64,000 nucleotides of DNA, taken from Streptomyces ambofaciens ATCC 23877 (GTDB lineage Bacteria > Actinomycetota > Actinomycetes > Streptomycetales > Streptomycetaceae). The notes beneath the pieces were generated by a model that had not been told where the DNA came from, did not search any database, and saw only the letters and a program-made list of their open reading frames with translations. The stretch is from positions 8,109,001 through 8,173,000 of the forward strand of contig NZ_CP012382.1 in assembly GCF_001267885.1 (NCBI RefSeq), in the 5' to 3' direction. Both the position numbers and the translations under genes were made by a program. Shown piece after piece: positions 17,179 to 26,275 of this stretch (its first letter is position 1; each line of letters opens with the position of its first letter).

Positions 17179-18443
17179 GCCACCCCGCCCCGCCCGCCCG
17201 CAGCCCCCACCCGGCACCGGACGGCCCCCCGCACACACACCAGGCCCTGGTCACCGGCATCGGCATCACCGCCCCCAACGGCCTGGGCGCACCGGCCTAC
17301 TGGGACGCACTGCTCAGCGGCCGCAGCGGACTGGGCCCCATCACCCGCTTCGACGCCTCCGGCTACCCCGTGCGCATCGCCGGCGAGATCACCGACTTCG
17401 CCGACGAGGAACACATCCCCAGCAGACTCCTGCCCTCCACCGACCGCAGCACCCGCCTCGCCCTGGCCGCGGCCCAGGAAGCCCTCGACGACGCGGGCGC
17501 CGGCCCCCAGGAGACGGCCGGCAACCAGGCCGGCGTGATGACCGCCAGCCTCGCCGGCGGCGCCGAGTTCGGACAACGCGGCCTGGCCGCCCTGTGGAGC
17601 AAGGGCGCCACCCACGTCAGCGCCTACCAGTCCTTCGCCTCCTTCCACGCCGCCGCCCCCGCCCAGATCTCCATCCGCCACCGGCTGCGCGGCCACGGCT
17701 CCGCCATCATCACCGAACAGGCCGGCGGCATCGACGCCCTCGCACGCGCCCGGCGCCGCATCCGCGACGGCGCACCCCTCATGGTCACCGGCGGCGTCGA
17801 CTCCACCCTGTGCCCCTGGGGCTGGGCCGCCCACCTGGCGGACGGCCGGCTCAGCCCCAGCGGCGAACCCCACCACGCCTACCGGCCCTTCGCCGCCACG
17901 GCCGACGGCCACACCGTCGGCGAGGGCGGCGCCCTGCTGGTACTGGAGGACGCCCGCTCGGCCGCACGCCGCGGCGCCACCGGCTACGGCACCGTCGCCG
18001 GCTGCGCCTCCACCTTCGACGGCCCCCGCCGGCCCCGGCTGCGCGAAGCCGCCGAACTGGCCCTGGCCCAGGCCGGCCTGACCCCCGCCCACGTCGACGT
18101 CGTCTTCGCGGACGGCGCCGGCCGGCGCAGCGCCGACCGCACCGAGAGCACCGCACTGTGCGCCCTGTTCGGCCCCTACGGGGTGCCGGTCACCGTCCCC
18201 AAGACGATGACCGGACGGCTCGGCGCCGGCGGGGCGGCCCTGGACGTGGCCACCGCCCTGCTGGCCCTGAACGCGAAAACCGTGCCGCCGACCACCGGCA
18301 CCACACGCGTCGCCGGCGACTGCCCCCTGGACCTGGTCACCGCCCCACGCCGGCTGCCCCACCTCCAAGTGGCCCTGGTCCTCGCCCGCGGACGAGGCGG
18401 CTTCAACGCCGCCACGGTCCTGCGCGCACCCCACCCCGGATAA
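17175..18443 (+). CDS. alpQ: Chain length factor (KS-beta) of auxiliary PKS set
   Basis: A 422-residue KS-beta starting with ATG 17175 inside the KS-alpha stop. The active-site Cys is replaced by the canonical Gln182 (TEQAGGIDAL), as expected for a decarboxylating, non-condensing partner. A proline-rich extension of about 22 residues precedes the usual LVTGIGITAPNG start and is unusual. The heterodimer with the preceding KS-alpha sets chain length. With thioesterase, cyclase, acyl-CoA-dehydrogenase-like enzyme and PPTase around it, the pair appears to be a functional module of the same pathway. Confidence 0.9.
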   Translation: MSHPAPPARSPHPAPDGPPHTHQALVTGIGITAPNGLGAPAYWDALLSGRSGLGPITRFDASGYPVRIAGEITDFADEEHIPSRLLPSTDRSTRLALAAAQEALDDAGAGPQETAGNQAGVMTASLAGGAEFGQRGLAALWSKGATHVSAYQSFASFHAAAPAQISIRHRLRGHGSAIITEQAGGIDALARARRRIRDGAPLMVTGGVDSTLCPWGWAAHLADGRLSPSGEPHHAYRPFAATADGHTVGEGGALLVLEDARSAARRGATGYGTVAGCASTFDGPRRPRLREAAELALAQAGLTPAHVDVVFADGAGRRSADRTESTALCALFGPYGVPVTVPKTMTGRLGAGGAALDVATALLALNAKTVPPTTGTTRVAGDCPLDLVTAPRRLPHLQVALVLARGRGGFNAATVLRAPHPG

Positions 18444-18955
18444 CCACCCACCCCAACCCCCCGCCCCCGGGCACCGTCCCGGCCGGCCCCGCACCGGCCG
18501 CGACCAGCCCGGCACAAACGGACGCAGGACGGCCCGGACAGCCCGCCAGAAACCACAGGACGGGCGCACGGGCGGACCTGAACGGCCCGGCACAGACCCA
18601 CGACCGCGACCACCGCGCGGCCCCCCCGGCCACGGGGGCGGCGAAGCCCGGGGGAGCGGGCACCCAGCACGCCGGACAGCACACCGGGAGACCGGTGTGC
18701 GGCGGGCTCCCGGCCACGGGCGGCGACACTCCCCGGCCGGCAGGTACACAGCACGCCGGGACAACGCGCCGGGACAGCACGCCGGCAGCCGCAAGGCGCA
18801 TGCCCCGCGCCGGAACGGCCCCCGGTGCGGGGAGCCCCAAGGACGCGGGGAGCCCCGGGATACGGAAAGCCCAAGGCGCGGTGGCCCCTCGGCCGCCGAC
18901 GCGCGGGGCCCGTCGCCGAGGGGGGCGGGGGAGAGGTGAGGGGGCGGGGCGCGGA
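18444..18955. other. GC-rich spacer after the auxiliary KS pair
   Basis: No gene is supported. Short repeats of the type CACGCCGGGACA occur around 18670-18790. The DUF6059 gene on the minus strand ends at its right edge. Confidence 0.4.
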
Positions 18956-19198
18956 CTACGCGGCGTCGCGGTCGTCGTGGGCGCCGCCGTCCAGTTCACG
19001 GGCGAGGCGGCGCTCCAGCTCGGTCAGGGGCACGTCCTTGCGCACCCGCTCCGGATGCCCCGGGGGCGGCTCACGCCACAGCTCTTGCGGCCGTACCTCC
19101 TCGTACGGCGCCGTCTCACCCCCGATACACAGCCTTCCGTAGGTGACCAGGCCCTCCCACAGGCCGCGGATGAACCGGCGCGGACGCGAGAACCCCAT
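18956..19198 (-). CDS. DUF6059-family small protein
   Basis: An 80-residue minus-strand protein from the ATG whose first base is 19198. GGAGG lies eight bases upstream, and the open frame continues upstream without coding character. It shows the small-protein pattern of DUF6059: an N-terminal RRFIRGLWEGLVTYGRLCIG helix, then PPPGHPERVRKDVPLTELERRLARELDG. Such proteins occur in many Streptomyces antibiotic clusters and have no known function. It is convergent with the CLF gene and divergent from the cyclase at 19509. Confidence 0.65.
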   Translation of the reverse strand: MGFSRPRRFIRGLWEGLVTYGRLCIGGETAPYEEVRPQELWREPPPGHPERVRKDVPLTELERRLARELDGGAHDDRDAA

Positions 19199-19508
19199 CC
19201 CTGCCACCTCCCCGGATCGCTTCTGGGACCACTGCGCCCCCACCGGCACAACCGGCGGCGCACGGCAGGCCACGCTCCGCCGCCGCCCTCGAGAACGCAC
19301 CGGGCCGCGGTCGAGCACCCCCGGGCCGGCACCCTCCAGGCACACCCGAGCACGGCCCAGGCCGATCCCGAGCGGTTCCGGACAGGGTCGAGGACAGCCG
19401 CAGCACAACGGGCCGCCGCGCCCGCCCCCTCGGTGGACCGCGGCCCCTGTGCGGTCGGCCAGGGACCCGGCACGGCGGCGACGCCTTGGACGACGGAGGG
19501 TGTGGACG
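19199..19508. promoter_or_regulatory. Divergent spacer between DUF6059 and cyclase genes
   Basis: This 310-base divergent spacer must hold promoters for both genes, but no clear -10/-35 pair or operator stands out. GGAGGG at 19495-19500 is the ribosome site of the cyclase gene. Confidence 0.35.
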
Positions 19509-20429
19509 ATGCCGGATACGCGAGTGCACCGCACGGCCTGTGAAGTGAGCGTTCCCGCCCCGGCCGGAGTGCTGTACGGCCTGATAGCGGACGCCACCGT
19601 GTGGCCGCTGTTCTTCCCCCCGTGCCTGCACGTCGAGCAACTGGACTTCGACGGCACCCGCGAGAGGCTGCGCATGTGGGCGCTGGCCGGAGACCGGATC
19701 AGCTCGTGGGTCTCGCGCCGGCACCTGGACATCGGCCAGCGGCGCGTCCGGTTCCGCCAGGAACTGCCCGCCCGCCCCCTCGAGTCGATGACCGGCGTGT
19801 GGAGCGTGCACCCCGCCGGCGACGTGTGCCGGGTGAGACTGGAACACGCCTTCACCGTCACCGGCGACGCCCCCGCCGACGTCGCCTGGGCCGCCCGCGT
19901 CACCCGCGACAACAGCCGCGCCCAGCTCGACAGCCTGGCCCGCCTCGCCCAGCGCTGGACCCGCCTGGACGACCTCGCGGTCACCTTCGAGGACACCGTA
20001 CGGGTCAAGGCACCCGCCGAACTCGTCTTCGACTTCCTCTACCGGGCCGCGGACTGGCCCGAGGACCTGGCCTACACGCGTCCGCTCGCCGTACGGGAGG
20101 ACACCCCGGGCATCCAGACCCTCACCCTGGACGGCCGCTCGGCCACCGGCACCCGGGCCGTGCGCATCGCCTTCCCGAGCGCGGGCCGCCTCGTGCACAA
20201 GCATCTGCACACCAGCGGACCGCTGGCCGCCTACACCGGGGAGTGGTCCATCGAATCCCACCCCGCGGGAGTCGACGTGAGCGTCCGTCACCACATCCTG
20301 CTCAGCGACGACGCCGCCGCCGGCGGCCAGGACGCCGCCCGGCGTCTGCGCGACGAACTCGCCCGCACCGGACGGCACGTGCTGGAACACGCCACGCGCC
20401 ACGCCTGCGGCGCGGTGCGGGTCCTGTGA
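19509..20429 (+). CDS. Didomain SRPBCC aromatase/cyclase-like protein
   Basis: A 306-residue protein from ATG 19509 made of two SRPBCC (START-like) halves. The first begins RTACEVSVPAPAGVLYGLIADATVWPLFFP, and the second begins near 163 with FEDTVRVKAPAELVFDFLYRAADWPEDL. The halves parallel those of the aromatase/cyclase at 33627, of which it is a clear paralogue. Such proteins bind poly-beta-ketone chains on the ACP and direct the first ring closure and aromatisation. Sitting next to the auxiliary KS pair, it may serve that set or a later step. The stop overlaps the next start by four bases. By letter order this would be alpP. Confidence 0.82.
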   Translation: MPDTRVHRTACEVSVPAPAGVLYGLIADATVWPLFFPPCLHVEQLDFDGTRERLRMWALAGDRISSWVSRRHLDIGQRRVRFRQELPARPLESMTGVWSVHPAGDVCRVRLEHAFTVTGDAPADVAWAARVTRDNSRAQLDSLARLAQRWTRLDDLAVTFEDTVRVKAPAELVFDFLYRAADWPEDLAYTRPLAVREDTPGIQTLTLDGRSATGTRAVRIAFPSAGRLVHKHLHTSGPLAAYTGEWSIESHPAGVDVSVRHHILLSDDAAAGGQDAARRLRDELARTGRHVLEHATRHACGAVRVL

Positions 20430-22249
20430 CCGCCACGGCCGGCACGGCCCCTACCCCCGCCCACCCCACCACCCCCGCGAACAGCACCGCCCCCGCCCCG
20501 GCGGACGGCACCGCCCCCGCCCGGGCGCACGGTTTCGCCCCGGCGCACGACGGCGGCGAACCCGCCCGCGCCGCCCGGCTGGAGGCCGCGCTCGGTGACC
20601 CCTTCGACCCCGGCAACCCGCACGGGCACCTGGCACTGGTACGGGCCGACGACAGCCGCGAGGCACCCGCGGCCACCGAGGCACTGCTCGCCGACCACGC
20701 CCTGAGCGCCGAATTCGTCCCCCACGACCTCGGCGGACGCCTGACGGACCTCGAACAGCTCGCCCGCGTCCTGCGCCCCCTCTTCCGCCGCGACCTCGCC
20801 CTGGGCTACGGCTTCGGCGTCACCTCGCTGTTCGCCGCCTCCTCGGTGTGGACCGCGGGCGACGCCTCCCAGCGCGCCGCCCTCGCCCGCGTCCTGCTCG
20901 ACGGCGGCCGGGTCGCCATCGTGCACCGCGAGGTCGCCCACGCCAACGCCATCCTGCGCCGCGAGGTCGGCGCCCAGCCCGCCCCGGGCGGCGGGTTCGT
21001 GCTGAACGGGAGCAAGGACGCGGTCATGAACGCCGACCGCACCGACACGTTCGTCGTCTACGCCCGCACCTCGCCCCAGGACGGCTCCGCCAGCCACTCG
21101 GTGCTCCTGCTGCCCGGACCGCCCGACCGGGGCGAAGTCCACCGCCTGGCACGGGTGGAGATGCCCGGCATGCGCGGCGCACGCTTCCACGGCCTGCGCC
21201 TGAACGACGTGCACCTGCCCCCCAGCGCCCTGGTCGGCTCCCCGGGCCAGGGCGTGACCCTGGCCCTGCGCAGCTTCCAGATCAGCCACTGCCTCATCCC
21301 CGGCACGGTCCTGGCGGGCGTGGACGGCGTCCTGCGGCTGGCCGTGCGCGCCGCCACCGAGAACCGGCCCGGCCGGCAGCCCGCCCGGCGCTGGCACAAA
21401 GCACTCAGCGGCGTCTTCGCCGACCTGCTGGCCTGCGACGCCATGGCCGTCACCGGACTGCGCGCCCTCAGCCTCATGCCGCAGGACGCCTACCTGCTCG
21501 CCGCCGCCGTCAAATACACCATGCCCGACCTGCTGCGCGAGGACCTGGAAGAACTGGCCGCCGTCCTGGGCGCCAGGGGATACGACCGCGGCCCGCTCTA
21601 CGGAGGCTTCCAGAAACTGGCCCGGGACCTGCCCGTGGCCGGCCTCGGCCACTCCGGAACGGCCGTCTGCCAGGCGGTGCTGGTACCCCAGCTGCCGGCG
21701 CTCGCCCGCCAGGCCTGGTTCCGCTCCCAGGAACCGCCCGCACACCTGTACACCCCGGGCGCCCCGCTGCCGCCGCTGGAACACCGAAGCCTCACCCACT
21801 CCGGGACCGACGACCTGCTCGCCGCGACCCTGATCGCAGCCGCCGAACGCCTCACCGCACAGCCGGCCGCCACCCCGCTGCACGCCGCCCTGGCCCGCCT
21901 GGCCCAGACCCTGGTGGGGGAACTGCGCGAGCTGCGCACCCGCTGCGCGGCCCTGCCCGCCACCTCCAGCACCGCGGTCGACCCGCTGGCCTGCGCCCTC
22001 GCCGACCGCTACGCCCTGGTGCTGTCCGCCGCCGCCTGCCTGGGCGTCTGGGAGGGCCAGGCGTCAGCCGACACCTTCCTGGCCGACCCCGCCTGGGCGG
22101 TACTCGTCCTCAGCCGCATCGCCCGCAGACTCGGCGCCCCGGTGGGGGAGGTGCCCGCCGAAGCACAGCAGACGGTCCTCGCCGAAGTACTGCAACGCTG
22201 CCGCCACGCACGCAGCCTCGACCTGTACGCCACCCCCCTGGCCGGCTGA
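20426..22249 (+). CDS. Acyl-CoA dehydrogenase/oxidase-like flavoprotein
   Basis: A 607-residue protein from GTG 20426, coupled to the cyclase. After a low-complexity Pro/Ala/Thr leader of about 45 residues it follows the acyl-CoA dehydrogenase plan: helical N-domain with SAEFVPHDLGGRLTDLEQLARVL, middle beta-domain with GGGFVLNGSKDAVMNADRTDTFVVYAR, and a C-terminal helical bundle with GYDRGPLYGGFQKLARDL. The family uses FAD to oxidise acyl thioesters; the usual catalytic Glu is not evident to me. Similar proteins next to minimal-PKS genes may act on an acyl-ACP starter or intermediate. By letter order it would be alpO. The specific reaction is unknown. Confidence 0.75.
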   Translation: MTATAGTAPTPAHPTTPANSTAPAPADGTAPARAHGFAPAHDGGEPARAARLEAALGDPFDPGNPHGHLALVRADDSREAPAATEALLADHALSAEFVPHDLGGRLTDLEQLARVLRPLFRRDLALGYGFGVTSLFAASSVWTAGDASQRAALARVLLDGGRVAIVHREVAHANAILRREVGAQPAPGGGFVLNGSKDAVMNADRTDTFVVYARTSPQDGSASHSVLLLPGPPDRGEVHRLARVEMPGMRGARFHGLRLNDVHLPPSALVGSPGQGVTLALRSFQISHCLIPGTVLAGVDGVLRLAVRAATENRPGRQPARRWHKALSGVFADLLACDAMAVTGLRALSLMPQDAYLLAAAVKYTMPDLLREDLEELAAVLGARGYDRGPLYGGFQKLARDLPVAGLGHSGTAVCQAVLVPQLPALARQAWFRSQEPPAHLYTPGAPLPPLEHRSLTHSGTDDLLAATLIAAAERLTAQPAATPLHAALARLAQTLVGELRELRTRCAALPATSSTAVDPLACALADRYALVLSAAACLGVWEGQASADTFLADPAWAVLVLSRIARRLGAPVGEVPAEAQQTVLAEVLQRCRHARSLDLYATPLAG

Positions 22250-22520
22250 AACACCGTGACACGCACCGGAAAGGAGGCACCCCCGCACCACCCCGCACCA
22301 CCCCGCACAGCGCAGGCCCGCACCGCCCGTAGGGGTGCGTACCGGCCCGTGCGGGCCCCGTTGGGGCCCCTCGCGGGAGCGCACAGGAACCGGGACGTGC
22401 ACGGGCCGCCGAACGCCCGCCACGGCACGTCCGGGCATCAGTAGGGGTGCCGGCCCCGGCCGCAGACCACCCCGGCCCGCCGGGGGGACCGGCGGGCGGA
22501 CCACACGCAGGGAGACGACG

Positions 22521-23330
22521 ATGGACCGGGTCACGTGCGCCGTGCCCCTTCACGTGCCACGGCCCTCCGGGCCCTGGCCCGGGGTACGGGAGAACCTCTC
22601 CAGACTCGGCAACGCGCTGGTGTGCACGACCTGGAGCGAATGGCTGCCCAGCGTCCTCACCACCCGGCGGCTGCCGCAACTGCTCGGCGCCGACTGGCCG
22701 CGCTACCGGCGCACCCCCGACGCGGCGGTGCGCTACCGCTTCGCCGCGTCCCGGCTGCTCATCAAGAACACGGCCGCCGCGGCCCTGGCCGTCCCGCCCG
22801 AGGACCTCGACCTCGCCTACCGGCTGGGCGGACGCCCCTACCTGCGCGGCTTCGACCAGATCGAGCTGAGCCTGAGCCACACCGGCGACCTCATCGCCGT
22901 CGGCCTCAGCCGCACCGGCCGCATCGGGGTGGACGTGGAACCCGCCGAGCGGCCCGTACGCCTGGAACTGCTCCAGACCCAGGTCTTCACCCCCGCCGAA
23001 GCACGGGAACTGGCGTCCCTGCCCGAGAACGAACGCCCGGGCCGCGCCCTGCGCCTGTGGACCCTGAAGGAGGCCTACAGCAAGGCCCTCGGACAGGGAC
23101 TGCGCCTGGGCTTCAAGGAGTTCGGCTTCATCGACGGCCGGCTCAGCACCCCCGACGGCAGCGCCGTCGCGGACGGGGAGTGGGGATTCGCCACCTACCC
23201 GGTCATGGACCGCTACCTGCTCAGCGTCGCCTGCCACGACGCCGGGCTGAGCACCGCCGGGGACACCTCCGCGGGAACCATGCTGGACCAGGGCTTCCTG
23301 GCCGCGATGACCGACACGGCACCCCGGTAG
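22521..23330 (+). CDS. alpN: 4'-phosphopantetheinyl transferase (Sfp type)
   Basis: A 269-residue Sfp-type enzyme from ATG 22521. It has the paired motifs GRIGVDVEP and LRLWTLKEAYSKALGQGL, which carry the Mg-binding Asp/Glu and the conserved W/KEA residues, plus the N-terminal VRYRFAASRLLIKNTAA and SLSHTGDLIAVGLS blocks. It transfers the phosphopantetheine arm from CoA to the serine of carrier proteins, here most likely Ser43 of the single ACP at 32504. A dedicated PPTase inside a type II PKS cluster is a known feature of the alp cluster (alpN). It follows the acyl-CoA-dehydrogenase-like gene after 271 bases. Confidence 0.92.
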   Translation: MDRVTCAVPLHVPRPSGPWPGVRENLSRLGNALVCTTWSEWLPSVLTTRRLPQLLGADWPRYRRTPDAAVRYRFAASRLLIKNTAAAALAVPPEDLDLAYRLGGRPYLRGFDQIELSLSHTGDLIAVGLSRTGRIGVDVEPAERPVRLELLQTQVFTPAEARELASLPENERPGRALRLWTLKEAYSKALGQGLRLGFKEFGFIDGRLSTPDGSAVADGEWGFATYPVMDRYLLSVACHDAGLSTAGDTSAGTMLDQGFLAAMTDTAPR

Positions 23331-23559
23331 GACCACCCCGCACCGCACCGCACCGCCCCGCCCCGTTCCGACGGCCCCCGCCCCACCACTGCAGAAGCGT
23401 TTCTCCGGCAGGCCGCGAGCCGCGTCAGCGCCCCGTCAGCCCCCCGGCAGCCGCCCCTGCCACGATGCCCGGGGAGCACCGCGCCCGAAGACGCTCCCCG
23501 TGACCTGCGCGCACGCGCAGCCCGTGCGGGAGGAGGAAGCGACCCGAGGAGGGCGACCC

Positions 23560-25083
23560 ATGGCCAGGCAGCACCGCCCGCATGCCCTGCGGGGCCGCCC
23601 CGCCGCGCCCCGCCGGCCGGCCCTGCCGGTCATCTGGCCGCAGCACGACCTGCTGCGCGGCCCGGGCGAGCACCGGCGGGCCGCAGGACACGTCGAGCAG
23701 CTGACCTGGCGCTGGAGCGGGCCGCTGGACACCGAACGGTTCACCGCCGCCTGGCAGTCCGTCGTCGACCGCGAGAGCGTGCTGCGGGCCGCCCTCGTCC
23801 TCGGACCCAAGCCGCGCCTGATCGTCCACGACCGCGCCCGCGCCGAGGTCGCCCACCACCGTGCGGACACCGCCGGCTTCGAGCGGCTGCTCGAACGCGA
23901 CCGCCGGCGCGGCTTCGACCTGCGCCGCCCCAGCCCGCTGCGCGTCACCCTCGTCGACCTGGCCGGCGAGCGCGCCGGGTGCGGCCCGCAACCCGTGACA
24001 CGGGTGGTGCTCACCTTCCCCCACGCCCTGCTGGACGCGTGGAGCGTGCACCTGCTGCTGGAGGAGTTCTGCCGCGCCTACCTCGCCGGCGGCACACTGC
24101 CCGGCGGGGAGCGCCGGCCCGACCTGCGCGACTGGGTGGGCTGGCTCCAGCGCCAGGATCTCGCGCCGGCACGGGACTTCTGGATACGGGCCGTGCCCGG
24201 CGACCCGGTCACCGTAGTGCCGGCCCGGCCCGGCCCGCGCACCCGGCAGCGGGGCCACGGCCGGGTGGAGGTCCGGCTCAGCCCCGCCGAGGCCGCACGG
24301 CTCCACCGCTGGGCCGCGCTGCGCTCCGTGCCCGAATCCAGCGCCCTGCAGACGGCCTGGGCCCTGCTGCTGTACCGCGCGGCCGGACACCAGGAGACCG
24401 CGGCCGTCGGCTTCGGCGTCACCGTCTCCGGACGCGGCATCGCCCTGGACTGCGCCGAGCGGCTGCCCGGACCGATGCGCAACTGCCTGCCGATGGTGGT
24501 GCGCCTGGACCCCCGGCAGCCGCTGGGCCTGCTGCTGGAGGCGCTGCGGGACCGCGCCCTGGACATGGCCGCCTACGAATGGGTCTCCACCGCCCTCGTC
24601 CACCACTGGACCGGCCGGACGGCCGGCGGCGCGGCCGGCGGGGAACTGATGCAGAGCGCGGTGTCGGTGGAGAGCACCCCGCGCCCGCGCACCGACACAC
24701 GGACCGAACTCGCCGGCGCCGGCGTCGGTCTGGAACCGGAACGGGCCGCCGGCGCCGGACCCGGCGGCCTGCCCCTCGCCCTGCTCGTCCACCGCGGCGC
24801 CGACGGCTCACTGACCTGCACCGTCGTCCACGACCGCAGCCTGGTCTCCGACGGCGACGCGCACCTGCTGGCCGACCACTGCGCCCGGCTGCTGCGCCAC
24901 CTGCCCCACACCGGCGAACTCGCCACCACCGCCGACGTGCTGGACGTACTCGCCGGGCAGGAACTCCCGCGCATCGCACCCCGCAGACGCCGCCCGGCCC
25001 GGACGCCGGCCGGCCCACCCGCCGGCGACCCCCCTGCCGACGGCCCGGTCACCGGCGGACCGGCCACCGGCCCCCCACCCTGA
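23560..25083 (+). CDS. Free-standing condensation-domain protein
   Basis: About 507 residues from ATG 23560, which has GAGGAGGG six bases upstream; GTG 23500 is a weaker alternative. It reads as a whole nonribosomal-peptide condensation domain: WPQHDLLRG start, RFTAAWQSVVDRESVLRA, the active-site loop FPHALLDAWS with His155 and Asp159, and late blocks resembling FGVTVSGR and MRNCLPMVVRLD. The usual HHxxxDG reads PHALLDA, so the first His and the Gly differ but the catalytic second His is kept. No adenylation or peptidyl-carrier domain is present. Such stand-alone domains can catalyse ester or amide bonds, so acylation of the polyketide or handling of the hydrazine-bearing amino acid is possible. 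Confidence 0.82.
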   Translation: MARQHRPHALRGRPAAPRRPALPVIWPQHDLLRGPGEHRRAAGHVEQLTWRWSGPLDTERFTAAWQSVVDRESVLRAALVLGPKPRLIVHDRARAEVAHHRADTAGFERLLERDRRRGFDLRRPSPLRVTLVDLAGERAGCGPQPVTRVVLTFPHALLDAWSVHLLLEEFCRAYLAGGTLPGGERRPDLRDWVGWLQRQDLAPARDFWIRAVPGDPVTVVPARPGPRTRQRGHGRVEVRLSPAEAARLHRWAALRSVPESSALQTAWALLLYRAAGHQETAAVGFGVTVSGRGIALDCAERLPGPMRNCLPMVVRLDPRQPLGLLLEALRDRALDMAAYEWVSTALVHHWTGRTAGGAAGGELMQSAVSVESTPRPRTDTRTELAGAGVGLEPERAAGAGPGGLPLALLVHRGADGSLTCTVVHDRSLVSDGDAHLLADHCARLLRHLPHTGELATTADVLDVLAGQELPRIAPRRRRPARTPAGPPAGDPPADGPVTGGPATGPPP

Positions 25084-25503
25084 CGACCCCCGCCCGGCTC
25101 CACTTCGTCCGGCCCCGCCCGGCACCGCTCCACCCACCGCGTCCGGCCCGGCCCCGTCCGGCCGCTCCGCCGCATCCGGCCCCGTCCGGCCGCTCCGCCG
25201 CATCCGGCCCAGTCCCGCCCGGCCCCGCTCCCACCCCGCCCGGCTCCGACCCCGCCCCGCACCGGTCCGGCCCCGCCCGGCACCGCTCCACCCCCTCCGC
25301 CTCGTCCGGCCCCCTCCGGCGTGGCCCCCGCTCCGCTCCCTCCGGGGCCCGTCCCCTTTCGCCGGCCGGCGGGAGCCGCTCGTGCGGTGCGCACGTCCGC
25401 CAATCCAGCGGGGATCGAGCGGACGCCGTCATGCTGGCCCGGGCACGGCGGCCGCCCCCGCCCGACGCCCCCGCCAAGTGCCCCTGGAAGTGAGGACACC
25501 CGT
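25084..25503. repeat. Spacer with 28-bp direct repeat
   Basis: A 28-base unit starting GTCCGGCCGCTCCGCC occurs at 25156-25183 and 25184-25211, flanked by CCGGCCCCG-type short repeats. No gene is supported. Confidence 0.4.
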
Positions 25504-25923
25504 ATGTCGCCGTCGATACAGCGCCCGGACGCCGTGACGGTGCCCGAATCGGTCGAGGCGTTCCTGACCGGTACGGCGCTCGTCGCCGCGTTCACGACGC
25601 CGCGGCCCAACGGCACGCCGCACGTGGCCCCCGTGCGTTTCACCTGGGACGCGGCCGCCGGCCTCGCGCGGGTGATGACGGTCTCCTCCTCGCGCAAGGC
25701 CCGTAACCTGCTCGCGGCGCCCGGCAGCCGGGTGGCGCTGTGCCAGGTGGACGGTTTCCGGTGGGTGACGCTGGAGGGCACCGGCACGGTGGTGACCGAC
25801 CCCGCGCGGGTGGAACTCGGCGCCCGGCTCTACGCCCGCCGGTACTGGTCCGCCCCGCCCACCCCGCCCGGCCGGGTGGTCATCGAGATCACGGTCGACC
25901 ACCTGCTCAGCCTCAACGCCTGA
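25504..25923 (+). CDS. PNPOx-fold (pyridoxamine 5'-phosphate oxidase-like) flavin/F420-binding protein
   Basis: A 139-residue single-domain protein from ATG 25504. It has the split-barrel pattern ALVAAFTTPRPNGTPHVAPVRFTWD, then TVSSSRKARNLLAAPGSRVALCQVDG and a closing VVIEITVDHLLSL strand. Proteins of this size bind FMN or F420 and reduce unsaturated or quinone substrates; some are only cofactor carriers. Position inside the cluster suggests a reductive tailoring or cofactor role. It is convergent with the SnoaL-like gene and shares a strong bidirectional terminator with it. The exact cofactor cannot be decided from the sequence. Confidence 0.78.
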   Translation: MSPSIQRPDAVTVPESVEAFLTGTALVAAFTTPRPNGTPHVAPVRFTWDAAAGLARVMTVSSSRKARNLLAAPGSRVALCQVDGFRWVTLEGTGTVVTDPARVELGARLYARRYWSAPPTPPGRVVIEITVDHLLSLNA

Positions 25924-26226
25924 CCCCCGAACTCCCGGCCCCCGGCCGCCCCGAACTCCCGGCCGCCCCGAACTCCCGGCCGCCCCGAACTCCCGGCCGC
26001 CCCGAACTCCCGGGCCCCCGAATTCCCCGGCCCTCGAATCCCGGCGCCTCGGGCCCCGGCCTCCCGGCCCTCCGCCCGGGTCCCCTGAACTCCCGGGCCC
26101 CGCACTCTCAGGCCCGCCCCCGGCGGTTCCCGTCCCCCCCGGCGGTTCCCGCACCTACCCGCCCCCGGCCGGTGCCCCCGGCCGGTGCGCCCGGCCCGGC
26201 CCCTGCGGCGGGGCACCCTGCCCCGC
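25924..26226. repeat. 17-18-bp tandem repeats after PNPOx-like gene
   Basis: The unit CCCCGAACTCCCGGCCG recurs four to five times from about 25926 to 26010 and then decays. This is noncoding sequence between convergent genes. Confidence 0.55.
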
Positions 26227-26274
26227 ACGTCCGCGCGGCGGTACCGGACGCTTCCGGTACCGCCGCGCGGACGT
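26227..26274. terminator. Perfect 21-bp bidirectional hairpin terminator
   Basis: The 21 bases at 26227-26247 are perfectly complementary to 26254-26274, leaving a 6-base loop (ACGCTT). It sits immediately after the stop of the minus-strand SnoaL-like gene and downstream of the plus-strand PNPOx-like gene. It probably stops transcription from both sides. Confidence 0.85.
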
Positions 26275-26275
26275 G

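Noticed and set aside
25926..26010. Short repeats considered as an origin or attachment site
   Set aside because: They are simple 17-18-base GC repeats without integrase, tRNA or replication genes nearby.
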